Source: an uncultured Pseudomonadales bacterium
GTDB taxonomy: Bacteria > Pseudomonadota > Gammaproteobacteria > Pseudomonadales > Azotimanducaceae
Assembly: GCA_937775265.1 (NCBI GenBank)
Contig: CALKBV010000015.1
Coordinates: 1 to 64,000, forward strand
Length of the DNA: 64,000 nt
Reading direction: 5' to 3'
Shown in pieces: positions 26,538 to 35,156 of the stretch (position 1 is the stretch's first letter; every line of letters starts with the position of its first letter). The notes under the pieces are model-generated. The model searched no databases, had not been told where the DNA came from, and was given only the letters and a program-made list of their open reading frames with translations. The translations under genes and the position numbers were made by a program.

Positions 26538-28145
26538 TTACCCTGCGTTTAGGGTGAAACCCTCGTAATTGTTGGCAGCGACCCTGGCACAGGTTTCAAA
26601 GTACAGGGGTATGCCGCCCACAAAGGGCATGAATACTCTGGGTTTTCCGGGCACATTGGCGCCCAGGTACCAGGAATTGCACATGGGCATCAGTGTCATA
26701 TTGGCGAATTCGTTGCCCTGTTTTACCCACGCATCTTCTGCATCCAGGTTCGCTTCGATACTGGCGATTTGCTGGGTACGCATATAGACCAGGCATTCCA
26801 AAATCCAGTTCACATGCTGTTCAATAGTCAAAATCATGTTTGAAAGCACCGAAGGGCTGCCGGGCCCCGAGATGGTGAATAGGTTCGGAAACCCATAGGT
26901 AGACAGGCCAAGATAAGTTCGGGGACCCGCATGCCACTTTTCCTGCAAGGTCAGCCCGCCTTTCCCCCTGATATCTATTTTGAGCAACGTGCCGGTCATG
27001 GCATCAAACCCGGTGGCGAAGATGATGTCGTCAAACTCGTACTCAACATCGTGGGTGACAAGGCCTTTCGCGGAGAGTCGGTCAACAGGGTGCTGACTCA
27101 CATCGACAAGAGTGACGTTGTCACGGTTGTAGGTGGTGTAGTAGTTGGTGTCGACACACACTCGTTTGCAGCCAACAATCCCACTGGGGCAAAGCAGCTC
27201 CGCAACCAAAGGATCAGTAACGGTTGCACGAATCTTTTCGCGGATAAATTCCGCGGCGATGTTGTTCGCGTCGACACTCAGTCCAAGGTCTGCGAAGGCA
27301 CCGGTGAAGCCGAGACCTCCGAGTGCCCATCGTTCTTCAAAGCGTTTTTGGATTGTCTCGGCGTCGGCATCCCAGATCGAATCCTCGTGCCTCGGTCGCC
27401 GGGCACCGAACCCACCGTGCATTTGCCGGTTTTCCTCACGAAAAGTACCGTATTCACTTTTTACTTCTTCAATATAGCGCTCGTCCAGGTCCTGATTATG
27501 TGCGGGCACTGAAAAGTTGGCGGTTCGCTGGAATACGGTCAGTTGTTTCGCCTGTTCAGCAATCAGCGGAATCGACTGAATGGAGGATGAGCCGGTACCA
27601 ATGATCCCAACCCTGCGGCCGGTAAAATCGACACCTTTATGGGGCCACTGCCCGGTGTGGTAGGTATTACCCTTGAAATTGGCAATGCCCTCGAAATCAG
27701 GTTGGTTGACTGAGGAAAGGCATCCGGTTGCCATGACGCAGAATCGAGCGCTGATTTCTTCACCCTGGTCTGTGGTCACCTGCCAGATAGAAGCATCTTC
27801 GTCATAGTGAGCAGAAACTACACGTGTGTTGAAAGAAATATGAGGCCGCAGATTGAAGTTGTCAGCCACGTGGTTTGCGTACTTCAGGAGTTCCGGCTGA
27901 GTGGCGTAACGCTCACTCCAGTTCCATTTTTGCTGCAGGTCGTCATCGAACGAATAGGAGTATTCCATGCTTTCAATATCACATCGCGCGCCCGGGTATC
28001 GATTCCAGTACCAGGTGCCGCCAACATTGTCGCCGGCTTCAAATACGCGAGCCGAAAACCCGGCGCCCAGCATTTTGTAGAGCGTGTACATTCCTGCGAA
28101 GCCTGCCCCGACAACGATGGCGTCGATTACTTTGTAATGAGTCAT
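26538..28145 (-). CDS. Baeyer-Villiger type flavin monooxygenase
   Basis: A 535 aa FAD/NADPH enzyme that inserts oxygen next to a carbonyl. The first Rossmann motif is VGAGFAGMYTLYKML, and ARCDIESMEYSYSF is characteristic of cyclohexanone-monooxygenase-like proteins. The BVMO fingerprint F-x-G-x-x-x-H-x-x-x-W is intact as FKGNTYHTGQW, and the second dinucleotide motif is GTGSSSIQSIP. The flavin-domain start MTHYKVIDAIVVG has normal length. The substrate may be a cyclic or linear ketone. The closest gene downstream is a convergent SDR. Confidence 0.93.
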   Translation of the reverse strand: MTHYKVIDAIVVGAGFAGMYTLYKMLGAGFSARVFEAGDNVGGTWYWNRYPGARCDIESMEYSYSFDDDLQQKWNWSERYATQPELLKYANHVADNFNLRPHISFNTRVVSAHYDEDASIWQVTTDQGEEISARFCVMATGCLSSVNQPDFEGIANFKGNTYHTGQWPHKGVDFTGRRVGIIGTGSSSIQSIPLIAEQAKQLTVFQRTANFSVPAHNQDLDERYIEEVKSEYGTFREENRQMHGGFGARRPRHEDSIWDADAETIQKRFEERWALGGLGFTGAFADLGLSVDANNIAAEFIREKIRATVTDPLVAELLCPSGIVGCKRVCVDTNYYTTYNRDNVTLVDVSQHPVDRLSAKGLVTHDVEYEFDDIIFATGFDAMTGTLLKIDIRGKGGLTLQEKWHAGPRTYLGLSTYGFPNLFTISGPGSPSVLSNMILTIEQHVNWILECLVYMRTQQIASIEANLDAEDAWVKQGNEFANMTLMPMCNSWYLGANVPGKPRVFMPFVGGIPLYFETCARVAANNYEGFTLNAG

Positions 28146-28273
28146 GCTAATCCTGCTATTAAGTCCATAGGATTATTGACCACGGTTAATCACTTGTCAG
28201 TCATATAAATTCCGTCGATAGTGAATGATTCTCGCGCCAGGTGAGAATGACGATTATTCGGCGCCAAAACAGG

Positions 28274-30223
28274 TCAGGGCGGCTGGACAGCTCTACTATC
28301 TGGGGTGTAGAGCTCTTCGCGATAAAGCACGCCCGGCAGCGACGCCCAAATCAGGGCTTTTCGGGACAAATCCTGTTGCAGAGTTGCTGGGATCAGCGTT
28401 TTGTTCGCATATAGGTATTGTTCTGCTGCTCGATCTGGTTGGTGGATGACCACATTTTCACCTTCCATGTAGGCGTGATTCTTGCCGAATTGCATGACGG
28501 CACGACCGTGATGGTCAGGTGGAATTGACAGAAGATTGTGACCCACAAAGGGTGCCGTGCCCGATACGTTTGCCAGGGATAGTAGTGTTGGCAGAAGATC
28601 GATATGGCTTGCGACCTTGTCAAAGTGACGGGGAGTCAGGCCGTCAGCAATGATCAGGCCCGGGATGTGATAGCTCTCGATAGGGACAAGTGATCTGCCG
28701 CGGGGGCGTTCATCGTGATCCGCGACAATCAGGAAGATGGAATCCTTCCAGTATTTCGATTGGCTGGCCTTTTCCAGATATTGACCCAGTGCATAGTCGG
28801 CGTACTTTACACCGTTATGTTTGGTATTTTTTTCTTCATCAACAAGCTCAATCTTGCCATCCGGAAACTCGTATGGGCTGTGAAATGATGAAGTGAAAAT
28901 CAGTGTAAAGAAGGGTGACTGTTCTTCCAGCATTATCGAATGGGCTCGATTGAACAGGTCTTCGTCAGATACACCCCAGGTGCCTTTGAATTCGAATTCG
29001 TCGTAATCATTGATGTCGATAGCGGTGTCGAAGCCGTTGGACAGAAAAAAGCCTTTCATGTTGTCGAAATGACCCTCGCCGCCATAGACAAAGTAGTTGC
29101 TATAACCCATGCCTGAGAGGGTGTGCGCCATCGTGTAGAAATTCCCCTGGGACTTGCCCAGCTTCAGCACGCTGCGTGAGCTGGAAGGTGGGAAGCCGCT
29201 AACGATAGCCTCGAGACCCCGTGCAGATCGAATTCCCGTTGCATAGAGGTTGGTCAACCACAGTCCTTTATTGCTCCAGGCGTCCAGGTTTGGAGTCAGC
29301 GGAAGTCCGCCCAGGCTGCCAACGAAACGTGCTCCAAGACTTTCTTCCACGATGATGACAATATTTTTGGGGGAGCTGGGTTTTGAGTTATCGCCGAACT
29401 GATGATGGGTTGATTGCTGGTTGAGGTAATCAACCATTGGAACGGTGCTGATGCGCTGAAAGGATCGGATCACTTCCTCCGGCTCCATTGCTGGCAGTCC
29501 GCTGTCTCCTGAGTCTTCGTGCCGCAGACTATAGATGGAATACAACAGTGAGTAGGTGCTGTTCAGGAATAGTTCGTTGACCAATTGGTCTTTGGATTTA
29601 GCAAATGTCGATGGATTCACAGGACGATGTCCCAGCGTTGAACGAGCGCCAAGCGACAACATGAGGAACACCGGAATAAGGACAACAAATCGATAAGACA
29701 GGGGAAAGTCAAACCTGTCCCTGTCAAACCTGAGGTTTTTCAGGATCAGCAGAGTTGTGATGGCAGTAAGACCAAGACCGATTATCGCTGTTGGTAGATA
29801 CGCGCCGTAAATGAGTGAGCTGACTTCCTGAGGGTGGTCAAGATACTCAAAGAAAATTCTGCCCGGTCGGGTCTCGAAAAACCCCATATAGGCGGGCGTG
29901 ATCAGCTCCATAAAAACGACAATAGATGGCCAGACGATACACCAGAGGAGTATCAGGCCTGTGAATAGCCTGGAGCATAGCAGGCGTGTCGGGAACAGGA
30001 TCAGCGCCAATATCGGCAAAAGCATGATCTGGCATACCAGGACAATATCCATGCGCAAGCCACTAACGAACAAGTGAACAAGATCCCCGCTATTCATGAC
30101 GCGATCCCATTGCCATATCACTAGTCCCGCGCGGGAAAGGCTAAGAAATACCAGGATTGATATCGCCAGCCAGGCTAGCTGTGCGATAGGGCGTATGAGT
30201 GAGTCTGATTTAATCAATGACAA
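28274..30223 (-). CDS. LTA synthase-like sulfatase/phosphoglycerol transferase family protein
   Basis: A 649 aa inner-membrane enzyme with about five N-terminal transmembrane helices (residues 1-200) and an extracytoplasmic alkaline-phosphatase-fold domain. Metal and nucleophile blocks are seen: NIVIIVEESLGARFVGSLGG, then TGIRSARGLEAIVSGFPPSS with a probable Ser nucleophile where LtaS has Thr, then FLIVADHDERPRG. In Gram-negative bacteria such proteins transfer phosphoglycerol or phosphoethanolamine to periplasmic glucans or lipid A, so an envelope-modifying role is inferred. It is divergent from the MFS gene, and its start overlaps the MFS fragment ORF region. Confidence 0.88.
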   Translation of the reverse strand: MSLIKSDSLIRPIAQLAWLAISILVFLSLSRAGLVIWQWDRVMNSGDLVHLFVSGLRMDIVLVCQIMLLPILALILFPTRLLCSRLFTGLILLWCIVWPSIVVFMELITPAYMGFFETRPGRIFFEYLDHPQEVSSLIYGAYLPTAIIGLGLTAITTLLILKNLRFDRDRFDFPLSYRFVVLIPVFLMLSLGARSTLGHRPVNPSTFAKSKDQLVNELFLNSTYSLLYSIYSLRHEDSGDSGLPAMEPEEVIRSFQRISTVPMVDYLNQQSTHHQFGDNSKPSSPKNIVIIVEESLGARFVGSLGGLPLTPNLDAWSNKGLWLTNLYATGIRSARGLEAIVSGFPPSSSRSVLKLGKSQGNFYTMAHTLSGMGYSNYFVYGGEGHFDNMKGFFLSNGFDTAIDINDYDEFEFKGTWGVSDEDLFNRAHSIMLEEQSPFFTLIFTSSFHSPYEFPDGKIELVDEEKNTKHNGVKYADYALGQYLEKASQSKYWKDSIFLIVADHDERPRGRSLVPIESYHIPGLIIADGLTPRHFDKVASHIDLLPTLLSLANVSGTAPFVGHNLLSIPPDHHGRAVMQFGKNHAYMEGENVVIHQPDRAAEQYLYANKTLIPATLQQDLSRKALIWASLPGVLYREELYTPDSRAVQPP

Positions 30224-30237
30224 TGCCTGTCCGTAAG

Positions 30238-30387
30238 TTTGGTGTTGCTGCTAATGTGATGGGCGATCCCGCCGCTTTTATACAGCAATTTCGTTTTACA
30301 GTCGCGGCAACTGTGTCAGCAGGGCAGGTCACTAAATGTCTTTCACCGCGGGTGATGGTATTCATTATCGCTGCGTTAGTTGGGCCA
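30238..30387 (+). pseudogene. fragment of an MFS transporter gene
   Basis: This 150-base stretch encodes 50 residues beginning FGVAANVMGDPAAFIQQF that match residues encoded at 30743-30892 of the intact MFS gene next door. I count 28 identical residues of 50, with AFIQQFRF and KCLS shared exactly. The frame is open (about 68 codons) but lacks the rest of a transporter. The level of divergence argues for a remnant of an older paralogue largely deleted, and not a recent local duplication. It now overlaps the control region between the sulfatase and MFS genes. Confidence 0.7.
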
Positions 30388-30445
30388 GAACAGGTTCAAT
30401 GCTGTTATTCTCGAAACGAGTAATGGGAAGTCAGGAGTTTTGGGC

Positions 30446-31621
30446 GTGGCGAGTCGATATCGAACACTCATTGTTTTGGGCATAGCTCAATGCTTTGGGC
30501 AAACAGCAGCGCCCATGATGGTTTTGCTGGGCGGAATAGTAGGCGCAAGACTTGCGCCAGATTTGTCCTGGGCGACCCTGCCGCTTGCGGTGATGGTTTT
30601 AGGGACCGCCTTTACGACCGTGCCTGCGACGCTGCTAATGGCCCGGTATGGGCGCAAGGCGGGTTTTCTGGTCGCGTCAGGTTATTCTTCGACCGCCGGT
30701 TTGGTGGCGGCCCTTGCTATTTACGCGGGGAATTTCCCCCTGTTTTGTGTTGCGGCTTTTCTTGTTGGAAGCAACTCTGCCTTTATTCAACAGTTCCGGT
30801 TTGCGGTCGCAGAATCTGTGCCTGCAGACCAGATTGCGAAGTGTCTATCACTGTTGATGTTAGCCGGTATTGTCGCGGCGTTTGTTGGACCAGCGGTTGC
30901 CAGTGGTTTCAGTCAAGTTGCGGGCTTACCGCAGTATGTCGGCTCGTTTCTGGGGATGAGCTTTCTGATCAGCTGTTCGTTTGTGGTCTTACTCGTTTTC
31001 TACAGAAACGTACCCGTGGATGAAAAGGAAGTCGTTGGTGATCCAAGACCTTATTCCCGGATATTGCGAGAGCCGAACCTACTATTGGCCATGGGGGCTG
31101 CCATTGTCGGTTGGAGTGTCATGAGCCTGGTCATGACCGCGACGCCTGTCAGCATGCACGAAATGGATCACCATAGTTTGGAAGACACAGCATGGGTCAT
31201 ACAGAGTCATATTCTGGCGATGTATGTTCCTTCGCTGTTTAGCGGGTTCCTGGTGAGCTGGTTTGGGGTCTATCGAATAATTACCGTTGGCGCCGTGCTG
31301 ATGCTGGGCGTCGTCTTTGTTGCGTACGGCGAGCCCCTGTTAATACATTACTGGGGAGCCATGGTTTTGCTGGGTATAGGTTGGAATTTTCTGTTTGTCG
31401 GTGGAACAACCTTGTTAACAACCAGCTATCGGGCCGCAGAAAGATTCAAGGTGCAGGCGCTCAATGATTTTCTTGTCTTCGGCTTGCAGGCTGTTGGGTC
31501 TTTAGGGGCGGGTGTGCTGCTCGCGCTGTTTGGCTGGAACAGTATCCTGTGGCTGTGCCTGCCCTGGCTGGTTATGCTTCTTCCTTTGTTGTGGTTAGCC
31601 AATGGCGTGGTTCGCAAATAG
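30446..31621 (+). CDS. MFS transporter
   Basis: A 391 aa major facilitator carrier with about 12 transmembrane helices. The loop-2/3 motif appears as LMARYGRKAGFLVASGY. The start GTG at 30446 is chosen because AGGAG (30433-30437) lies eight bases upstream and the protein then begins directly before helix 1 (VASRYRTLIVLGIAQCFGQT); the longer ATG at 30380 has no ribosome site and would add a hydrophilic tail. The family of YCAR-like or YfcJ-like drug/unknown-solute MFS is possible. The substrate is unknown. A fragment of a related gene lies just upstream. Confidence 0.87.
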   Translation: MASRYRTLIVLGIAQCFGQTAAPMMVLLGGIVGARLAPDLSWATLPLAVMVLGTAFTTVPATLLMARYGRKAGFLVASGYSSTAGLVAALAIYAGNFPLFCVAAFLVGSNSAFIQQFRFAVAESVPADQIAKCLSLLMLAGIVAAFVGPAVASGFSQVAGLPQYVGSFLGMSFLISCSFVVLLVFYRNVPVDEKEVVGDPRPYSRILREPNLLLAMGAAIVGWSVMSLVMTATPVSMHEMDHHSLEDTAWVIQSHILAMYVPSLFSGFLVSWFGVYRIITVGAVLMLGVVFVAYGEPLLIHYWGAMVLLGIGWNFLFVGGTTLLTTSYRAAERFKVQALNDFLVFGLQAVGSLGAGVLLALFGWNSILWLCLPWLVMLLPLLWLANGVVRK

Positions 31622-31697
31622 AGCGATTTCTGCCTCCTGAACTTGTACGTTACTGGTTTCCGATTAAACTTCAGCTCGCGGCCTGCCAAAAGGTCCG

Positions 31698-32403
31698 ATG
31701 GAGAAGACTGTGAGTTATGTTTTTGAACCGAGTGATGTGATTTCTGTTCCTGTTGCCGGGAGCACGGAGCGGTTTCCGGTAAACAACATTTATTGTGTGG
31801 GGCGTAACTACGCGGACCACGCCATTGAAATGGGATTTGACCCCGATCGCGAAGCGCCCTTTTTCTTTATGAAGCCAGCGTACGCAGTGCTGAGTGATGA
31901 GTGCAGAAATGAAGTATCCAGCTCATTCAAGTGATGTACATCATGAGGTTGAGTTAGTCGTTGCCCTGCACCATGGAGGCACGAATATATCAGTAGATGA
32001 AGCTATGTCCCTGGTATACGCATATGGTGTTGGTGTCGATATGACACGCAGAGACCTGCAGGCCGAGGCGAAAGAAAAGAGCCGCCCGTGGGAGGCGGGG
32101 AAAACGTTTCTACATGCCGCACCATGCGCTGCGCTGCACAAACTTTCTGAAGTAGGTCAGCTCAATGAAGCTTTAATTACACTGCGTATCAATGGTGAAA
32201 CAAGGCAGGCGGGGGATGTTAACCAGATGATCTGGAAGGTGCCGGAAATTGTCAGCCGTTTGTCAGAGCTTTTCGTATTGCAGCCTGGCGATATGATTTA
32301 TACAGGTACACCTGCAGGCGTTGGGCCGGTCCTGCCAGGTGACCAGGTAACTGCCCATATAGCTGGCTTGTCTGAACTCGCATTCAAGGTCAGTTCATCT
32401 TGA
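31698..32403 (+). pseudogene. fumarylacetoacetate hydrolase family protein, one frameshift
   Basis: An FAH-fold hydrolase/isomerase acting on diketo or oxaloacetate-like acids. The first part reads [20 protein letters not shown] then [13 protein letters not shown]. The second, in the next frame, reads DVHHEVELVVALHHGG with metal ligands, then GVDMTRRDLQ and YTGTPAGVGPVLPGDQV. One extra base near 31899 separates them. Removing it gives [20 protein letters not shown] and a 234 aa protein, the normal size for the YcgM-like group. Nothing else is degenerate, so sequence error or a very recent mutation is more likely than decay. The SYLF gene follows immediately. Confidence 0.82.
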
Positions 32404-32447
32404 ATTGTCTAATATGGGAATTGTCCAACTTAACGTGGCACAAGAGA

Positions 32448-33036
32448 ATGATGATGAGAAAGCTACTACTCCTGTTACTGATAACTTTTCATTCGTTTAG
32501 TTTTGCAGATAACTATGACGGAACTTTGGATGTATTTGAGTCTTCACCAGACCTAAAACCCTATTTCGACAATGCCTATGGGTACGCTGTATTCCCCACA
32601 GTTGGTCGCGGCGGTTTAGTTGTTGGCGGCTCCTACGGGAACGGCCAGGTATACGAGAAAGGCAAGGTGGCGGGGCATGTTTCCCTGGCCAAGTTAAGTA
32701 TTGGCTTCCAGCTGGGCGGACAGGTCTTTAGCGAGATTATTTTTTTGCAGGACAAGCGGGCATTCGATGAATTTATCAGTAATCGGTTCGAATTTGATGC
32801 TTCCGCGTCGGCAGTAGTCGTTGTCGCTTGGTGCCCAGGCGCGGGCCGGTACCGCAGGTTCTTCAGCCAGTGCAGGACTAGGCTCGGTATCAACCAAGCA
32901 GGTTGAATATGGCTACAATAAAGGCATGGCGGTATTCCTTAACTCACTGGGCGGCCTGATGTACGAAGCATCAATTGGCGGGCAAAAATTCAAGTTCAAA
33001 CCATTAGAGAAAGATGCCCAAACTCAGGGGCTTTAA
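32448..33036 (+). pseudogene. SYLF/YSC84-type lipid-binding protein, one frameshift
   Basis: An exported protein of the SYLF (Ysc84) family. The N-terminus MMMRKLLLLLLITFHSFSFA is a signal peptide. The body has the family pattern NAYGYAVFPTVGRGGLVVGG then GNGQVYEKGKVAGHVSL and GFQLGGQVFSEIIF. The frame breaks near 32820; removing one base gives AVVVSLGAQARAGTAGSSAS and continues to MAVFLNSLGGLMYEASIGGQ, ending at 33036 for a 195 aa product. A glycine-zipper-like C-terminus is intact. The role is unknown; family members bind phosphoinositides or sit in the outer membrane. The methyltransferase gene begins inside its last codons. Confidence 0.8.
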
Positions 33037-33535
33037 GACAGCTGATTTAGTCAGTTGGCGCAAGCGGCTGCTCCTAAGAAGGGCGCTGGCGGACGCGGGA
33101 GATTTCGGGAAGATACTCGATTTACCCTGCGGCGACGGGAGATACTGGTCGGTGTTCAGAGACATGGGTGTTGCATCGCTGGTGGCAGCAGAAGTCAGTA
33201 AGGGAATGCTTGATGTAGCATCCGCGAACCGCCTGTCTTCAAATTACCCCGGAAAGCTGATGCTAACCTCCGCATTCGATGTCGATCTGGAGGACAGGTC
33301 AGTCGACCTTGCTGCCTGCATTGATTTCTATCAGCATCTTAATGGCACGGAAGAACAGGAAAAACTGTTATCTGAATTCGCAAGAGTCTCACGGGGATAT
33401 TTTGCGTTGTCCGCGTCTATAGGCAGGCGTACGGAAAAGCAGTTTACTCAGTCAGGTTTCAATATAGAGCGCGTCTATGATTTATGGCCGGTCCTCTCAA
33501 CCTGGCGGCTCTATCTCCTGAGGAAGCAGCATTGA
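33014..33535 (+). CDS. class I SAM-dependent methyltransferase
   Basis: A 173 aa Rossmann-fold methyltransferase, short for the class. SAM motif I is ILDLPCGDGRYWSVF, the acidic residue after beta-2 is in AAEVSKGML, and motif IV-like DLAACIDFYQHL follows. Substrate recognition elements are minimal. Its start overlaps the end of the SYLF gene by 23 bases, and its TGA overlaps the TTG start of the kinase gene, implying tight coupling of methyltransferase and kinase. The pair may modify an envelope glycolipid; this is inferred from the neighbour only. Confidence 0.8.
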   Translation: MPKLRGFKTADLVSWRKRLLLRRALADAGDFGKILDLPCGDGRYWSVFRDMGVASLVAAEVSKGMLDVASANRLSSNYPGKLMLTSAFDVDLEDRSVDLAACIDFYQHLNGTEEQEKLLSEFARVSRGYFALSASIGRRTEKQFTQSGFNIERVYDLWPVLSTWRLYLLRKQH

Positions 33536-34134
33536 GCAGGCAACCCCACCTGATGAAGCCCTCCCAGACGAAAGGTGGCGTGGGGTTCAGTGTCATTTAT
33601 CGAGATCAGGGGCGGGCATGGAATGTGGGCGATGATCATGTCTTTGTCAAAACCCAGTATCGATATTATTGCCATCCTTTGTCACGTCTTGGATTTCGCA
33701 TGCCTATGCTGAGGCGTGAGCTGATTGCGCTTCGAAAATGCCATAGGGTTGGGATTGATGTTCCCAGAGTGATTTTTTACCGTGAACTGGGCGACATGAC
33801 CGAGTTGGTGATATCTGGTATTGCGGGTTCTTTTCCGCTTAATGAGGCGCTCGATCTCTCTGCTGCCAACAGAAACCTGATCATTGAGAATACGGCCCGG
33901 GTAATCGGATCACTTCACCGGCATGGCTGGACCCATGGGGCGCTTGGGAACGAACATTTGCTGGTACAACCGGAGCTGCAGTGCAGGGTGAACCTGATCG
34001 ATCTCGAAAAAGCTCGGCCGGGCAGATGGCGTATCAAAAAGGACCTGGCTCGTTTCCTGCGAAAAGCCAGTTGTTTCAGCCAGCCGGAAACCAAACACTT
34101 TCTTGACTGTTATTCGCTGGTGTTGGCTGGCTAG
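33532..34134 (+). CDS. KdkA/InaA-like lipopolysaccharide kinase family protein
   Basis: A 200 aa sugar-kinase-like protein of the LPS kinase family. The TTG at 33532 is preferred as start: it overlaps the methyltransferase stop (TTGA) and has GAGGAA about seven bases upstream, whereas an ORF start 48 bases earlier lies within the methyltransferase gene. Features are DDHVFVKTQYRYY with the ATP Lys, MLRRELIALRKCHRVGIDVP, the catalytic-loop equivalent HRHGWTHGALGNEHLLV and the metal Asp in VNLIDLEKARPG. KdkA phosphorylates Kdo in inner-core LPS; the exact acceptor here is unknown. It converges on rdgC with four bases shared. Confidence 0.82.
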   Translation: MSRQPHLMKPSQTKGGVGFSVIYRDQGRAWNVGDDHVFVKTQYRYYCHPLSRLGFRMPMLRRELIALRKCHRVGIDVPRVIFYRELGDMTELVISGIAGSFPLNEALDLSAANRNLIIENTARVIGSLHRHGWTHGALGNEHLLVQPELQCRVNLIDLEKARPGRWRIKKDLARFLRKASCFSQPETKHFLDCYSLVLAG

Positions 34135-35021
34135 CCGCGTGTCTCGCCGCCAAGGGCAGAGAACAACTCCGGCAAGAAGCGCGAAAGCTCCAGGGTCATA
34201 TTAACGAATGCTGCATCCAGTTGAGCAATCGGGTCAATGTCTTCTTCTACAGAATCGTCACTGGATAGCACTTTGATCTGTCGCAGGACGAGGTCCTTGT
34301 CGATGCTAACTTTAAGGTCCCCGTGCCAGATAACAGAAAGTTTCGAGCAGATTTTTCCGGCATCCAGATGCGAGCGAATTTCCCTGGTGTTCAGATCCTG
34401 ACGGCGACAGCTTACCGCGCTGCTGTCTTCAGGGTCGATAAGGTCACACTGATCCCCCAGTGAAAAATTGTCAGGTAGTTTGCCGGACCGTAACCAGTGC
34501 GTATAAGAATCTGTTGGTTTGGACTTTACCTGGGGAGGTACGACTTTAAGGCTCCCGAGTGTTGCCCTTAAACAGTTAAGGAACATTTCTGCTTCCGGGG
34601 AAGATGCGGTATCAACCACCAGCAGGTCGTCGGTTGTGCTGATGTAGCCGAATATCTGTTTCGATTTAGGCAGGGCGCGGGGCAGCAGTTCCGCAAGCGC
34701 GTCTTCCTTCAATCGCTGTTTCTCCTTGGCCCGAATCGGCCGGGACTCCATCGACTCCAGTCTTTCTATCTTATCGTTCAGAATGTCTGCGAGAGCGCTG
34801 GTGGGTACGACCTTGTCTTCCCTCTTTGCGCAAAGTAGAAAGCACCCAGAGACTTCATGGACAAAGTCTCCTTGCGCGATGGGTGGAATCCAGCCAAACG
34901 AGGAGGGACGGATGCCACTGCAAGGGGTAAAGGCTCTTTCTCCCAGGAACTCGTCCAGTTGTTCGCCGGTGATGTCCAGGGATTGGGTCAATCGATAGAT
35001 ATGGGCGTTCTTAAAAATCAT
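34131..35021 (-). CDS. rdgC: recombination-associated protein RdgC
   Basis: A 296 aa ring-shaped DNA-binding protein that coats double-stranded DNA and restrains RecA. The N-terminus MIFKNAHIYRLTQSLDI and the region FTPCSGIRPSSFGWIPPI are family hallmarks, followed by CAKREDKVVPTSAL and the FGYIST segment. Length and N-terminus match other gammaproteobacterial RdgC proteins. The gene stands alone, divergent from the ccm operon and overlapping the upstream kinase gene tail to tail by four bases. Confidence 0.95.
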   Translation of the reverse strand: MIFKNAHIYRLTQSLDITGEQLDEFLGERAFTPCSGIRPSSFGWIPPIAQGDFVHEVSGCFLLCAKREDKVVPTSALADILNDKIERLESMESRPIRAKEKQRLKEDALAELLPRALPKSKQIFGYISTTDDLLVVDTASSPEAEMFLNCLRATLGSLKVVPPQVKSKPTDSYTHWLRSGKLPDNFSLGDQCDLIDPEDSSAVSCRRQDLNTREIRSHLDAGKICSKLSVIWHGDLKVSIDKDLVLRQIKVLSSDDSVEEDIDPIAQLDAAFVNMTLELSRFLPELFSALGGETRG

Positions 35022-35137
35022 AGTCAGTTCTTATTGCCTGGTTGTTCTCTACCCTGGTTCGAGATCTGCGCCCGGGCGTGAGGAACGGAGTTTACACTAT
35101 GGTGCCTCTTAATAAGGCGCCACTGTATAAAGAGCCC

Positions 35138-35146
35138 TGCTATAAT
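35138..35146 (+). promoter_or_regulatory. extended -10 promoter element of ccmA
   Basis: TGCTATAAT is a perfect extended -10 box, and no good -35 hexamer lies 16-18 bases upstream, as is common for such promoters. Transcription would begin near 35153, only a few bases before the ccmA ATG at 35157. Seen: the motif. Inferred: promoter activity and start point. Confidence 0.5.
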
Positions 35147-35156
35147 TGCGATTTTG

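Noticed and set aside
26931-27512. 193-codon plus-strand ORF opposite the Baeyer-Villiger monooxygenase
   Set aside because: Antisense to an intact BVMO with a full fingerprint; no recognisable motifs or start signal.
32400-32447. Upstream TTG start of the SYLF protein (MNCLIWELSN)
   Set aside because: The signal peptide begins properly at the ATG cluster at 32448-32456; the upstream extension would bury it and overlaps the FAH stop.
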